A stretch of 64,000 nucleotides of DNA from Plasmopara viticola. Its lineage: Eukaryota > Oomycota > Peronosporomycetes > Peronosporales > Peronosporaceae. The notes below the pieces were generated by a model. It saw nothing but the letters and a program-made list of their open reading frames with translations, made no database searches and was not told where the DNA came from. Shown here one piece after another: positions 34,701 through 47,600 of the stretch (positions are counted from its first letter, which is position 1; each line of letters begins with the position of its first letter). The DNA lies in assembly GCA_001695595.3 (NCBI GenBank), contig MBPM02000043.1, positions 248,001-312,000 on the forward strand, in the 5' to 3' direction. Both the position numbers and the translations under genes were made by a program.

Positions 34701-36389
34701 GGTCACACGTTTGTTTTTCCTGTAGATAGTGATATTTGTTAAATACTAGGCTACTTTTGGTACACTTACAACGATTTGTCTTTTTAAGATTCTTCGCTGC
34801 GTTACACTATGATTTAATCGCCACAGACCAATATTCGACACACATCCTCTTCACGCTGAGGAAAATATCACAATGTTTGACAATGCTTCGTCGTCACGAT
34901 CAACTGATGTAATGAGTGATGACTTACCCGCCTACAAGAAGCCATTCCGACTTGTATAAAAAATTGTTGCATCCAGTGATAGATGAGTTCAAAACATAGA
35001 ATGATCCATATTCACTTTATGACAAATGACCTCCCGTTTCTCACATTTTCGATGTTCCCCGATTGACACTTGCGCCTCCCCGCTCTTCGTACATCAATTA
35101 CCACTTTCAGCTAATTGCAGTTTGGGCTTCAGCATAATTCTTTTGGAAGGTGAAGAATTGACTCAATCTACTTGATCATCTCACGTCGTTGTGCTTTTAG
35201 AAAGATTTTGTCCAACTTTTGGATATAAGTTAAGTCAAGGTAGAACTTTTTTGAGAACATAATGATACGTATTCTATCAGTATACATCATTACGGTTTTC
35301 TTAAATTTCCTGCCTAATTTGCGGTCGCCCAGTCAAATACCAAGAATAGAACCTGTAATCAAAACTCTTAAATATGGTACTGACTAAAAATGCGGTCTGT
35401 GGAGTTCACACTTTGTTTATTAACACCAAAATTAGTGAATAAATTAATGCTCACTGAAGATCTTTAATGTTTTGCACGCCTCCACTGTGCAAGGTGCTGC
35501 TTGACCCCATCACACCTGGTATCACTTCGTTAGGTCTATGCGGGAAATCTGTCTGTCTCCAATAGTTTGGAAATCTGGAATAGAAAGTACCATTTTCTTT
35601 TAGTTGCTTGCTTATATGGGCTTGACGATGTAGGTGCATTTACAGCCCTTTCTGCTGCAAAGCAGCTAAATAGTGTCGCGGTGCTCAAGCCTTATGTGCG
35701 AATCTTGTCCTCTAGGGCCGGAGCACGTGGCTAGAGCGGGTTTTAGTCAAGGCATCATTTTTGAAATAAATCGAACAAAACTTTTTTCTTAGTTTAAAGA
35801 AAAAGAATGACCATAGAAGCGGACATGACCACAAATGATACAGTTCGTGTGTTGTTCGGACACTTTTACCTGAAATGTTAAAAGGATAGCCGAGAACTTA
35901 CCTTCGTATCATTCATCTAAGAATTTTGTAGCCTGGGAGCACATGACGAAACGATCAGGAGTAAGTTTCCTTCCGACAAAGTTAGATTTCGTTTACACCC
36001 GCGCTTCTTTGTCTGCAGGGGAAGCCTTCTTCTGCCAAAGTTCTACCTTTGAGACAAAACAAGTGTGCTGTGGATGGCCTCGAGCTGGCCCGCTATGGAA
36101 TGTAAAGATACAGACATGCTTACTTCATTAAATATGTCGTATTTGGTCACGGTGGTCTACACGCCGCCGGGGAGTGGTGTACGTGATTCTGCTAACGCGT
36201 ACCTAATCCCAATGTACTTGAGCATTGTCAAAAACGATTATTGCACTATTTATAGCAGGTGATAGCATATGACTCTTGCTTACTTCTATAGAAAGCCAAA
36301 AAAGTAGATTTTCGTCACGCCTGAGGGCTCTTAAAGAAGCGTCGCTAATCACAAAAATAAAGTGACGAGACGCTCTCTTCCAGAACTAG

Positions 36390-36770
36390 TAAATCCCCAT
36401 GATGGGTACGCAGCATTAAAGCTTAGCCTTTGAAAGTCTAAAAGCTCCTGAAAGAATACCAAGCAGCGATGAGCTGCTAACTGTAGACACAAGTTGCAAA
36501 AAAAGTTTGAGTCTTGATAGACCTCGGACTGTCGAGAAACTTAACGCGCTTACGAGCGATTACGATCGCTACTCGCTATTTACAGTTGTCTTTACCTGGC
36601 TAATGGCTTAAGCTTTTATCTAAACACGAACACCTCGCTTTGGAATTAAAGAGGTATGAAAGCACGAGGTCCTTGACATGAAAATGTACATCCTGATCCA
36701 AAAAATGCCGGGAATAAAAATCTGAGCTTCGGGTCGATTGGCGGCGGTCCTCCGTCAAACAACAACATTC
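36390..36770 (+). repeat. Diverged direct repeat, first copy (second at 37970-38290)
   Basis: Order and phrases are shared with 37970-38290: 'atgggt' with 'gtaa/ttagcc', 'gtcgagaaact' (36532 and 38134), 'ccttgacat/ccttgtcat' (36673 and 38206) and 'ttggcgg' (36739 and 38270). Many differences show an old duplication. It may be part of an ancient element; no coding frame survives. Confidence 0.55.
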
Positions 36771-37969
36771 ACTTGTTTTGTATCAAAACAGTGTGTGCAG
36801 TCTATAGACTGTTGTTATATTCAGTACGATATCTATGATTTTTTATCCTAATTTATCTTCGTGATAATCGACTTAATTCGCTCGCAATTTTATCTGCAAT
36901 AAAGAATGAGAGCGTGTATGCAGCGATGATGTCAGATGGTATATATACACAAATAATCTTGAGTAATAAGCCTTTCATTAGCTTGATATTACAAGCAAAA
37001 AAATCGCGACAAACTCAAATTTCGACGGGCGAAGACCTCACGCCAGATGCCCCAAAGTCTTAACCGAAGGTTATGCTACATGATAAAGAGTAAACATCGC
37101 GCACAATATTATGAAATTGATGTGATTGAGCCTTACACCGTGCTTCCAATTCTGATTGGCGGCAATTTTTAAGATCAGGGCGAGGCAATTGATTTTGTGC
37201 TGCTGTTGCATCATGTTTCTTAGGCAATAGCCGACAGATGCAAGATGGTATAGAAGCAAAACATCGATCGCCGCTTTCTTCATAGATTTAGCTCACGCTT
37301 GCACAGAAAAATTGTTTATTGCCACGATAGACTCTGAGCTTGCAGTGAAGAGGCTAGAGTAGAAGGGTCGAAACACTCGCATATTTACCGATTTGCCGCT
37401 GAAGGAGAGCCCTCGTCCTAAAATACTGCCTGCAACTAGAGGTGTGCAGGTTTTATATGATACGGGATCCTGGTAAGAAGCGTAGCCACCGCAACATGAC
37501 TTGAACCACATTTAGATTAAAGGGGCGACACAAACACGCGCGATGTTTTAAAACCTGACGCTAGGATAGGAATTGTTGTTAGGCTAATAGTTGTAGCATA
37601 CTCGCCTCGTTTACTAAAATTGCGAACGTGTTCATGTTCATTACAGAGCGTATTTTAGTAGTAATGTCTAGTCTGATTGCGAAAGCTCTAATACTACTGT
37701 CAGAATCAAAGCAACGTGTATTTTTTTCACTCATCTTGTAAGTACATTAAAAAAGAGGCTTTCTAGTCACAGGTGTTAGACCCAGGAAACAGGCTATATC
37801 TTACAGCGTATCACTCTAAATGTTTAATTGCAGTAAAATATGCTTGACAGCCGAATCTAAACAGGAATTTTGCGCATCCAGAAATTCAGATCCATGCTTT
37901 ATGGTCTAGGTAGACCGGAATCCCAAGATGTCCCGTTCTATACCTAACCCTGTTTGACTTATCATACCG

Positions 37970-38290
37970 CGAAAGTAGTAAGTCCTCATAATGGGTGAGG
38001 AGCGTAAAAGGTTAGCCCTTGAGAGTCGAGTACCTCTTGAAAGAAATTCAAACATTGCTGAGGGGTTAGCCGTACGCACAGATTGTAAATAAAAGGTTTA
38101 GGCTTTGATAGACTTTGGCTCGTCGAGAAACTCGGCGCACTGGCGAGCAATCAGAATGAAAAAACTGGCTTCAGAATTTAATAACTTTGTAAGTACAGGG
38201 CCCTTGTCATAGATTAGTATGACTTGATTTAGGTAATGCCGCAAATAACAATTACGAGCCTCACGTCGCTTGGCGGTAGAAGGTCACATG
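37970..38290 (+). repeat. Diverged direct repeat, second copy
   Basis: See the first copy at 36390-36770; the two are about 1.6 kb apart in the same orientation. Confidence 0.55.
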
Positions 38291-41200
38291 TGCTAACCGT
38301 GCAATTAGACTTTGGTCGGTATTGCTTTCACAACTGTATAGCGTGACCTTTATTCAGGAAGCGCGCGGCTACATATTCAAATACAATGGTAGGAGTTAGA
38401 TATACTCGTATTTTTTCGAAAGTAGACATGGAAACGTATTTTTTTCTCTCTTATCGGGTAACAAGCTTCGCTTATCACAACGGCTGCTAAAGATGTGACC
38501 CATAGCTTCATGGGTCGGAACGATAAAGTGCGGGTGTCAAAACTTCGGTTGGTCTGCACGATAAGATGAATAACGTAGGCATCCAACAACCTAACTTGTG
38601 AATTGAAAAGCTTTTCTATCCAAAGATAAACTAAAAATTTAATCAGCTGTCGTGTCACAGCAAGCTATCAGCTTATAGTCGAGTCAAAAGCCAAAACTAT
38701 CGTAAAGGAGGCTTTATAAAGGGTCAACGTTATATGAGGAATTAAAATGGTTCCTTTGTTTAAGTGGACCTAACCACACGGCTGTCTTCAAAGATGTATC
38801 TGTTCGTAGCCGATTAAAGGACGACCACTCGGCTTGGAAGCGTCATTAGAGATACCTAAAGCATTTTTTTGAGGTCAGAATAACCAATTACCGGCACTTC
38901 AATAAAAGTGGCTTCGCGGCATAGATGGCTGTTTTTTTGTTGAATTGTAAGTGGCCATGGGTGACATACATCGAACATTGGAAGCCACTTCCGCTTGGCC
39001 TAAGTCACGATCCCAAAAATACAAAAGCGTCAGAATTTGCTCAAGTAATTTGCTTCAATAGATACTTGATCCGTCTTGTTCAAGCCAACTGAATATATAC
39101 ATCGTACGGGTTTAGAAGGGACAGTATCGATTTTCTTCGACAGCATTAAAGAGAGCCTAGAACGAGTTCCTCCTTTTGCTTTGTCGGAAAAAAAGCCGTT
39201 AAAGATCATTTCCATAGATTTCGACTATTTCTTCAACTGCACGTTACTATAACTTACGAGAATCAAGTAACCCATTTAACCAAAGCAGTTTAGACTATGA
39301 CCAGGTATGACGTTCGCACAAGTAAAGCTTTGAGTGCGTCTACAAGGTTTTAGATCGATTGTGGTCAATTTTTACCGCACATCATTACTGACAGACAACA
39401 TGTGCACAAAACCCGTCTCAACGTACGACGTGCTACTTTTATTCGCGAAACATACTTTCGCGTTGGATAACATACTGGTAAGATCAATGTTCTAGCCGAC
39501 GTATTACATATGTCAGCAAGGTTAAAAGCTCTATCGACCAACAAATTTGCCAGATATGTGGAAAAAGTCAATTTCGAGTACTGAAAGGTAAATACCCATC
39601 GAAAAAAGCGTAGCAGTTCGCTTCCAGCACTCTCTGCAGAGGACAAAAACACCTGGCAAGATCGGTCGTCAATACCTGGGGTTTTGTCCAATCGTCAAAA
39701 GATTACATCAGAGGCTGCAATCATGTATGTTTTGTTGACGGGTAAGATGCCAAGTCTGTTTTAGTGTCATCGAAATCGCAAAGCAGAGTAGAGCCATACC
39801 CTTTTAGAAATTATTAAATAGCTTAATTCAAAAATTTAAAGCTTTGTGTTTGTCTTGGCCAACATCACAATCTATTTAGTTCGCTTTTAAAGTGCTCGAC
39901 AAGCACAAGATCTTAGATTACAACCAAAACATGCATGGGTATGCATTTGACGAAATAAAGAACTGTTTTTGTATATCGACCCCATAATTGATGAAACACA
40001 ATCTTTGAGCTGTAAACTTCATAAAATCGTAGCATGCAAACATGCTGACGAGCTTGTAGCGCCGTCACTTTTCATCATACCTGGAAAAGGGTCAAATTAA
40101 AATAGTCTTTGTTATCAAGATATTGGTGGCATCTTACGCAGTTGTTATACCAGTATTAAACAACACTCTGGCTGGACTATTTTGTAGCTAAAGCACTTAC
40201 GCCAATTAAAATGTCGCTGGTCTGATGTTCAAGTGGCCCTCGTATCGTTTGAACAAAGTACTTGGAGTAGCAGGGAAATCGCGCGTGTTGCTTGTGCATT
40301 TTTGCATCATCTACATAATACAGTCGCTGAGTATCACGATTTTGGGTACACTTGAGGTTATACTAGATGCGAAAATGAGCTCAAATAGGCAGCAGTTAAA
40401 TGTGCAAACTCATCAGCAAGCAGCTTATCTGTATTCCTTTGTGCATTATTGAGCACAGTATTATTAGTCAGTTTAAAGCATTCGAGCACTGTTTGCTAAC
40501 ATAGCATATATTGATAAAGCGGTCATTCAATGTTGTACATCTAAGTTTGTCCGGTTAGCAAAGCGGCTACTATTTAGGCAGCAATATATTTTTGTATTGC
40601 CGCCACCATGCATGAGAAGTGGATCAAAAAAAGAGTGGCAGGGAAATTTTCTATGCTCTTTATGCCCATCGCCTGCTTGTTGCATCGCCGAATACAGCAA
40701 AGATTGAAGGAATATATAATTATACTGCACGAAGCAATATATATATCAAAAATAGAAATATGGCAAGCTCCGTCCGTACTCTAACAGCATCAGGCAAGTT
40801 TTGTTTTTTTTTTCGCTGCGACGACGTTACTTACATTCTTCCAGGTTGTGGGCGGCTGGTCTTGCGGGTAAGCCTGAATACTTGCTACAGGGAGGCCATC
40901 TGCTACCTTTAAATCAAAAAGATGTGTACTACTGCTGGCGACAACGAGAACGAAGAAGACAAATGTTCAACATTGTTCTTTAATATATTAGACTTTGATT
41001 TAGAGACTCACAATGCTTTACCAACTCAGGCATTTAAAGATAGAGTTCTTGCTACGATCATCTGCGTTATAGTTATCTTTCTCGCAGGGTTTTGCACACT
41101 CTTTCTGTGAACGAAGAGCCAAAGATCATCCGTTCCAGCAACACGCTTAACATATTCTCTACTTAATCACAGCTCCTAAGAGAGAATTTTGTAGCCTCAA

Positions 41201-41809
41201 AGTCTTTCAGATTGGCTTTTGAACTCCCATATAGTGCTTACTTTCCGCGAGCACATCGCCCCTTCAACCTCAGTGCTCTCGCCACCCAACCTACAAGCAC
41301 ATTCATTTATTTGCACAATAATGTTGATTGCTGATACGCAAGCGCTTACAGAATCAGCAGAAAACACAATCGTTGTATCGCGTGGGTGAAATCTCAAGGC
41401 CGCCAGAAGTGATGCAAATGTCTCAACAAGTTTGTGTACTGCATTGCGCGGTATTAAGCCCTGACATCATCCATAGAAGGGTGAAACACCATCCACCAGA
41501 CAAGCGGTGCACGTCTTCGTCGTGAAGAGCATGTTGAAACAAAAGCTAAACCGCCATCTTGCTACTTTAAAAGGGAAGCACAACATATTTGGAATGCAAC
41601 GCAGGAGCACGATATACCTTTCTTGTCCAGTAAGGCGAATGACGTAGATAACCCAAATATGACTTGCGATATAATACACAATTTATTTCTGGCGTGCGAG
41701 CTGAGTTCGCTAGCCTAACTTCAGTCTTGTTTTACAACGCAAGCTCATCTAGTTGCAGCTTCGCCGCATTTTACCAATTGCACCGCTTTAAAATTCGTGT
41801 CACGTGCTC

Positions 41810-41891
41810 AATCTATTCGTTCACTAAAAGAGATTATTGGAATAATTATTAATCTATTCGTTCACTAAGAGAGAATAATGGAATAATTATT
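41810..41891. repeat. Tandem duplication of 41 bp
   Basis: Units 41810-41850 and 41851-41891 both start aatctattcgttcacta and end ataattatt, with a few differences. Confidence 0.9.
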
Positions 41892-42485
41892 GGATCCAAA
41901 TTTTAGCTCATTATACTCAGTAGGTCACTGAACCGCTGTTGAGCTTTCTGGTTTTTCAACGCCTCTTGCTTCAATGATCATACTGCCCTTGGACTTCAAT
42001 TTTAAGGTATACTTCAATTGTGTCCATAGAGCCATTTCGCTGCGGATTTTTGTACGGTTCTGCTATAGAACGAGTAAAGCTGACCTTTGGCCTGTATTCT
42101 ATTTTAAAGCCGATACAAGTCTTTGATCGCAGTTTGCCAAAGCTAATATTAGTTTCAAAGCCTTATATTTTTAAAATAAACCAGTCTTTGTTTCTTGGAT
42201 TCCAAGTTATAAATTGTGATGCAACTGCTATCTCACATTGCTATACTTGCTAATATGCATAAATGGAGAACCATGTACGGCTTTATAAGCTTATTGGTAG
42301 TCAATACAACAAATTCAATAAGGTTTAAAACAATACTAATCTTGTGACACATGAAATGGTTATGCTATAAGTGTGGCAAACACGGGGTATGTATGACCCT
42401 GTTACACTTAACTTCATTAAATAGAAAGACTCCTTTCGTCCAAACATGCCATGATATTTTTTCAGGATGACCATCCGACATTGAT

Positions 42486-42578
42486 AGAATAGGCTTGGAT
42501 ACTCATTCAGCTGCATCGCGAGCATAGGCGTTTCGCATACGCTCGCGATGCAGCTGAATGAGTATCCAAGCCTATTCT
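42486..42578. repeat. Long perfect hairpin, 38-bp arms, 17-nt loop
   Basis: The arm 42486-42523 (agaataggcttggatactc...) is the exact reverse complement of 42541-42578; the loop is 42524-42540. No TA duplication or terminal motif marks it as a MITE. It could be a fold-back mutation, a small foldback element, a source of hairpin RNA, or an assembly or library artefact. Confidence 0.9.
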
Positions 42579-43500
42579 GATATACGGAGTGTAGGCTGCC
42601 TGACTGCTTTGCGCTTCGCATTTTTTTTGTTCGTCGTCTAATACCGACATCTCTCTCACGACACGACTCAAGCTCAAGCTAGACTAAACTCCTCAGTTAT
42701 GTCGCCGAGTGACAACTCAGCCTCATTACATAGCACATGTGCTCCAAACGCGTCAATAAATGATTTGAATGGAAACGAACCTTAGCTTTTATATTTACAG
42801 CCTACCATAACCGGCGTCGAAGGTAATTATAATGAGACAAAATTTAAGCTCTTCTCGTGCGTGTGTAGATTGATCAGTCCCGAAAGAAAAACATTAAATG
42901 GTTTTCTGCGAATATCATTCTCACCAGATCCCGTGACGCACACACCACGTGCCCACGGGGGACCATTTTAAACCTTACATACATCGCCCAGACCATTCCT
43001 TATTGATGTTATAATGGCGGTGCTAGACAAGACTCAGCTCATAAGGAATAATTTTATGTGCCACAGGAACAGAAGACAGTGTTCAAGTAAGAAGCACATT
43101 CACAGTTCACAGAGAATTCATGTTTGTACCTACCGAACAGACCACGATTGTACCTGGCATTGGGTCTAAGCTTCCGCAAAAGCCCATAGGTAGGAAGCTG
43201 CGCCTCTGCGAGTTAGCTTCTTGGTCCCGCGCAAAGTCTTTCAGAGAAATACTTAGTACGACGACAGCCAAAAGAGCAATGATACATCCAGTCTCACACC
43301 TCACGAGGCGTCAAAGACCAGTTAAAAACATTAAGTAAAAAGTACAGGATTTTACCTTCTTCAATCGTCCTTTTGATAACTTCAGCGAAGTCGATGTGTA
43401 AATTGAGCAATATTTTTGATACAAAGTTGCTTAGGTAAATACTAGGCTTTGGTCATTAGCGCATATGTGCCTTACAACTTAGATCCCGCACCACAAAGCT

Positions 43501-44290
43501 CCGTAAACACAGCAACACCTTGAATCTTGAGATGAGCTCAGCTCGTGGGCTCTACTGTCGTAAACCAAGTGATGGCAAGCTTGTTCGGGCATAAAGATGC
43601 TAATGATTTTATCTCAAAACGACGACAGCATCAGGATTGGATTCCTTACGCTTCATGGAAAGACCTTTTGAATTATCGATAAGTCTGACTTCAAGTCTTG
43701 TGCCTTTGAATATGTACCCGGTATTTAACCTGTACTTCAGCGTTGTTATTAACATGAGGCTTCTATGTGGCCCATATTATCGATCGAAGATGTATATCGC
43801 CAGGTGAGGGAAAACGGTAGGCGCACGATCCCCGCCGCGATGATGTGTGAGGCTTTCTCAAAGCCTCCCCTCTTCAAGCGCAATTGTGATCGAAGAGCTT
43901 TTTAAACCTTATTACCCACGGCTCTAGCAAAGTCTTAGTAGAGAGGTAAGATTTGGTGTAGCGCTACATGTTGAGGTTGAGCCAACATTTTAGAGATTGA
44001 GATGGTCATTGTGAGATGATTTATTTGACCGTTGAGCTCCTTTTCTGCCTCTTTGGGTGCTGTTATGATTAAGTCGGCTATGTGTACTCATCGTTCTTCT
44101 ATCAGCCTATACACACTGAGTGTTGCGGGAGACGATGCAATGGGTCGTTCCTCAAAGTAGAGGTTTTAAGGCAAAAACCTTGTCTCTTTGCACGAAAGAC
44201 ACCCTATCGGTGTGTATTCCGATTTTCATTCTGATGTATTTGAAGGATACCGAAATCAATATATATTCTGCGTGAACGATAGAATCAATA
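43501..44290. repeat. Block k, copy C, rearranged
   Basis: 43765-44290 runs forward like 24120-24660 ('gatccccgccgcgatgatgtgtga' region near 43829). 43530-43670 is the reverse complement of the sequence that follows block k at 24700-24830. The k block was therefore cut and partly inverted here. Confidence 0.6.
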
Positions 44291-44663
44291 AAGTGTATAT
44301 ATCCTAAATTACTAGTAAATGTAAGTAGGATACGCAACATATTTGATAAATTATTCTTGAAACTGCAATCTATTTGACACCTTGATCCTTTTAAATTTGG
44401 GGATTAACCACGAAACGATATTCGGTCTTCCTACACACTTTCCTGGTGTAAGGAGCTACGAAATTGTGCTACCTAGTAGTATCAAGTTAGGGTGACACAC
44501 ACCGACATGTAACCCCTCACATCCATTACAAGGTATTGCATATCGTAAAATTCGCTATTAGTGCTTTTTGAGTTAGAAAGGTGCAAAAGCCAGCACCTTT
44601 CCCGCTACAGTATTGTGAATAATCGGGCCTCCTGAGTCGGATATTTTTTTATCTATATGAATC
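44291..44663. other. Non-coding spacer
   Basis: No gene and no match to other blocks seen. A short inverted repeat, aaggtgc...gcacctt, lies near 44579-44599. Confidence 0.4.
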
Positions 44664-47600
44664 AGATATAGGTCCATCAAAACAATTCGGGCATATATAT
44701 ACTTCTACCTGTACGACAGAAAAAACATGAAAACTGATGAGCCCAGTGCACATATCTCGTCTGGACAGGGACGTATAGAAGAAATGTCGAGCATACGTGA
44801 ACGCAGACTAAGGCTGGAACGCTACAGTTATACATAAAAGTTCAGCTCAAAATGCAGATTGGAAAATTGCGACCACTCTGCCTATAGCACTGCATCGGCG
44901 ACAAAATATACTTTAAAGTAGCGCCTTTTAGCATAAGCCTATCTACTCTCTCACTGAAGCAATTGGCCCTAGCTTATAACGCCATAAATCATACATTTTT
45001 CTTCCTTCACATTTTCAGTGTCATTGTACTTCACCCATCATGCCATTCCGCGCGTCTTTTTATTCGTAGAGCTACTTAAAAACCTTAAGCTCGCCTTTCT
45101 TTAAGTACACCTTGCCCATGTCTAGGTGCTGCCAGTAAAGCTCATTTTAGCCACAATACCGTTATGATTGGTGATAATAGTAATATTGGAATTTGTGTCC
45201 CTTCATACTAGTTGAACAGCTATAGTTGACTTTAATTGTTCGTCGGCGCACAGAATTTTGCGACAAGCGGGGCTTTACCGAGACCAAAAATGGCTCTTTA
45301 TATATTCTTATCGCAATGGGTACAGTCAGCAGCTCATCACAGCTGGTTTTACCATCGAAACCTGTCAAACTTAGAAGAAAGCAGCTACAAACTCTTACTT
45401 ATTCTCAGCTAGGGCGCTCGCTCCAGCGCTTTCATGGGTATGAGAGCGAGGCTTTTGCCAGCAATCTAAAGCCCTTAAAAAACGAAGGTGTGAACTTTCG
45501 AGTTTAGTATTAATTCTGTGCTCTTGCCTCAGTCAGCTGGCCCGAGAATATTACTTCTCGGGCGAAAAATTGCCCTCTTACAGCATTTTGAAAAGAAGCC
45601 TGTTTGTGATTGTGACGCTTCTTACTAGCAATGAGAATTGCCTCATTTAAACTAGCTGTCAGTACAAAGAGCAGAGAGCGACTCACGACGACTTAGTAGG
45701 GTCTAAATGCAACTGTCATAAGCCCGAAAAAATGCCAATAGTTTGTTTCTTGTCTGCACATGCTTTGATATTTAAAAAAGGAGTGTTATCGGAAATTTTG
45801 GCTTTGCACGTATATATTTCCATACCACAGTACACTCTTTTAAAAGAGTCACCATCACTCACGTGAGTCCCTCCGATATTCTTGATGAAACATACCCAAC
45901 GTAATTCCACCCATCAATGCCGACGGCTTGGTTATCGTTGGCGTATGTGGCTGTATAAGCACCACCCCTACAATATTACTTGTTTCCTGAAATTTTTTTT
46001 GCAGCTTCGAGCACTTGGAGGTTTAGTAACAATTCGTGCCTAAGTTGGAGAGCGCGTACCGTGACACAAGCAACGACCAGCTGAGCTACCAAGTAGAAAA
46101 GGACTCTTTGTCAGCCACGAGGTCTTTTATGACACCCAGATATAATATCAGTACTGTATCCCCGCTCTCTTCTTTCAATTTTGCAATCCGCAGCTGAATG
46201 AGCTTTACTGCACACCTGTCGAGCTATCTTACCCACACCGGTAGCGTTATTTTCAGCATCTTCGGGTAGCGAAAGCCGTCGGCGAATCTTTAGCTCCCGC
46301 AATGAATGACGAAGTCATGTCTTAATTATAGAAATGTTCGTAATATCGGTACATCCTAACTTCGTTCGAGCGTAAGCTGCTGAAAAGAGGCGTGCTAAAA
46401 ACAATGTGAAGACGTAAGTTACGTTGTATGGAGTTCAGCAGCTGGCATCTTAAGCCTTTCTTCGCCAGATTTAGCGCATCTAGCCACGACAAAAAGTCAT
46501 GATGTCCATGCTGCAAACAAGTAATAGCTCTAGGTCAATGCAACCAATTAATATCAACGACATCTATTTCGTCTTTAAAGACGTTTCAATCCTAGTCAAG
46601 CCAAACTGACTTTCTGTTTATCTGAAGATGGAAACTTATTTTAAGGAAAAAATTTATCCACCATTTGAGACGAAGATTTCTGTGAGCAGATTTTTAAGCA
46701 GCATTCATTGCGCTTTTGGTCCAGAGATCCTGATAATTCCAAATATATTCTTTAATAAAAATAATCAGCTATGAAATTCAGAGATCCGTCATACCGGATA
46801 GAGGAATTAGGCACGAGATTGATATCATGAGACAGCTATAGTACAGCGTTACTAGGCAATAAGAACTACCACATAAGCAGTAATAGCTTAGTGAGCCTTC
46901 TTCGCCGGAAAGCCAACGCATGACACGATGTAAAAAGTAAGATCTTCGCACTCGCCACCAACTTTTCGTTCTTGAATTCAATATAATGGCAATTTATTAA
47001 TAATTTTGATAGATAAAAGATGCAACGGTTTCTGCAAAAATATTAAACAAAGGAAGGACGTGATGTTCAATGCTTTATGTCAAATGTTAAATCCAAATGA
47101 GGGACTACTAATGACGATAATCATATTTAAAAGTATGCTATGTAACTTGTTAGTGATGTCGCAAAGACATTTGAGCGCCTTGGTTTTGTTTATCCGTGGG
47201 ACCACAAAGTTTTTTTTACCAACTTACTTTCGAAAAAATTATTACGGATTACGCATCTATGGCCGTTCTGAAGTGACTATTTGATTTTATTTCGACCGAT
47301 CAAGCAAGTTTTGAGGTCACGAGGACCAATAAAATTTTCGCCAATATTAATTTGGAAGTGGAGATAATGCCCCTCCCTTCAGCACCATTGCACGTCACCA
47401 TGAAATTCGCGCAAACCCGAAAAAAGAAGACTATTTCGACTCGGCCTTCAATATATAAGGGGAAATTCGAAAAGCTCACCTACTATAGATAGATACGTTT
47501 TGACTACCACTTCAGAGGATACATTCGGTATTGAAGAGCAAGATGCAAGCCCTTTCATCCAAACTCCTACGGACCTAGGTCCTTGGTTCTTTGAACCGCA

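Larger units (their letters stand above)
28561..43500. other. Gene-poor AT-rich region, no gene supported
   Basis: About 15 kb without a recognisable gene on either strand. The longest frame (32671-33207, plus, 178 codons, GTG or ATG start unclear) has no domain signature and looks like chance. The region has short simple repeats, a diverged direct repeat (36390 and 37970), a 41-bp duplication, a 12-bp inverted repeat (30599-30610 with 30626-30637) and a 38-bp hairpin. T-rich stretches near 31000-33200 could be old retroelement debris, but I could not find one enzyme motif. Confidence 0.5.

Noticed and set aside
43107..43304. Short minus-strand frame with a hydrophobic signal-like start and two Cys
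   Set aside because: It begins with GTG and has a stop upstream with no ATG before the hydrophobic part; no second copy or homologue to support a small secreted protein.
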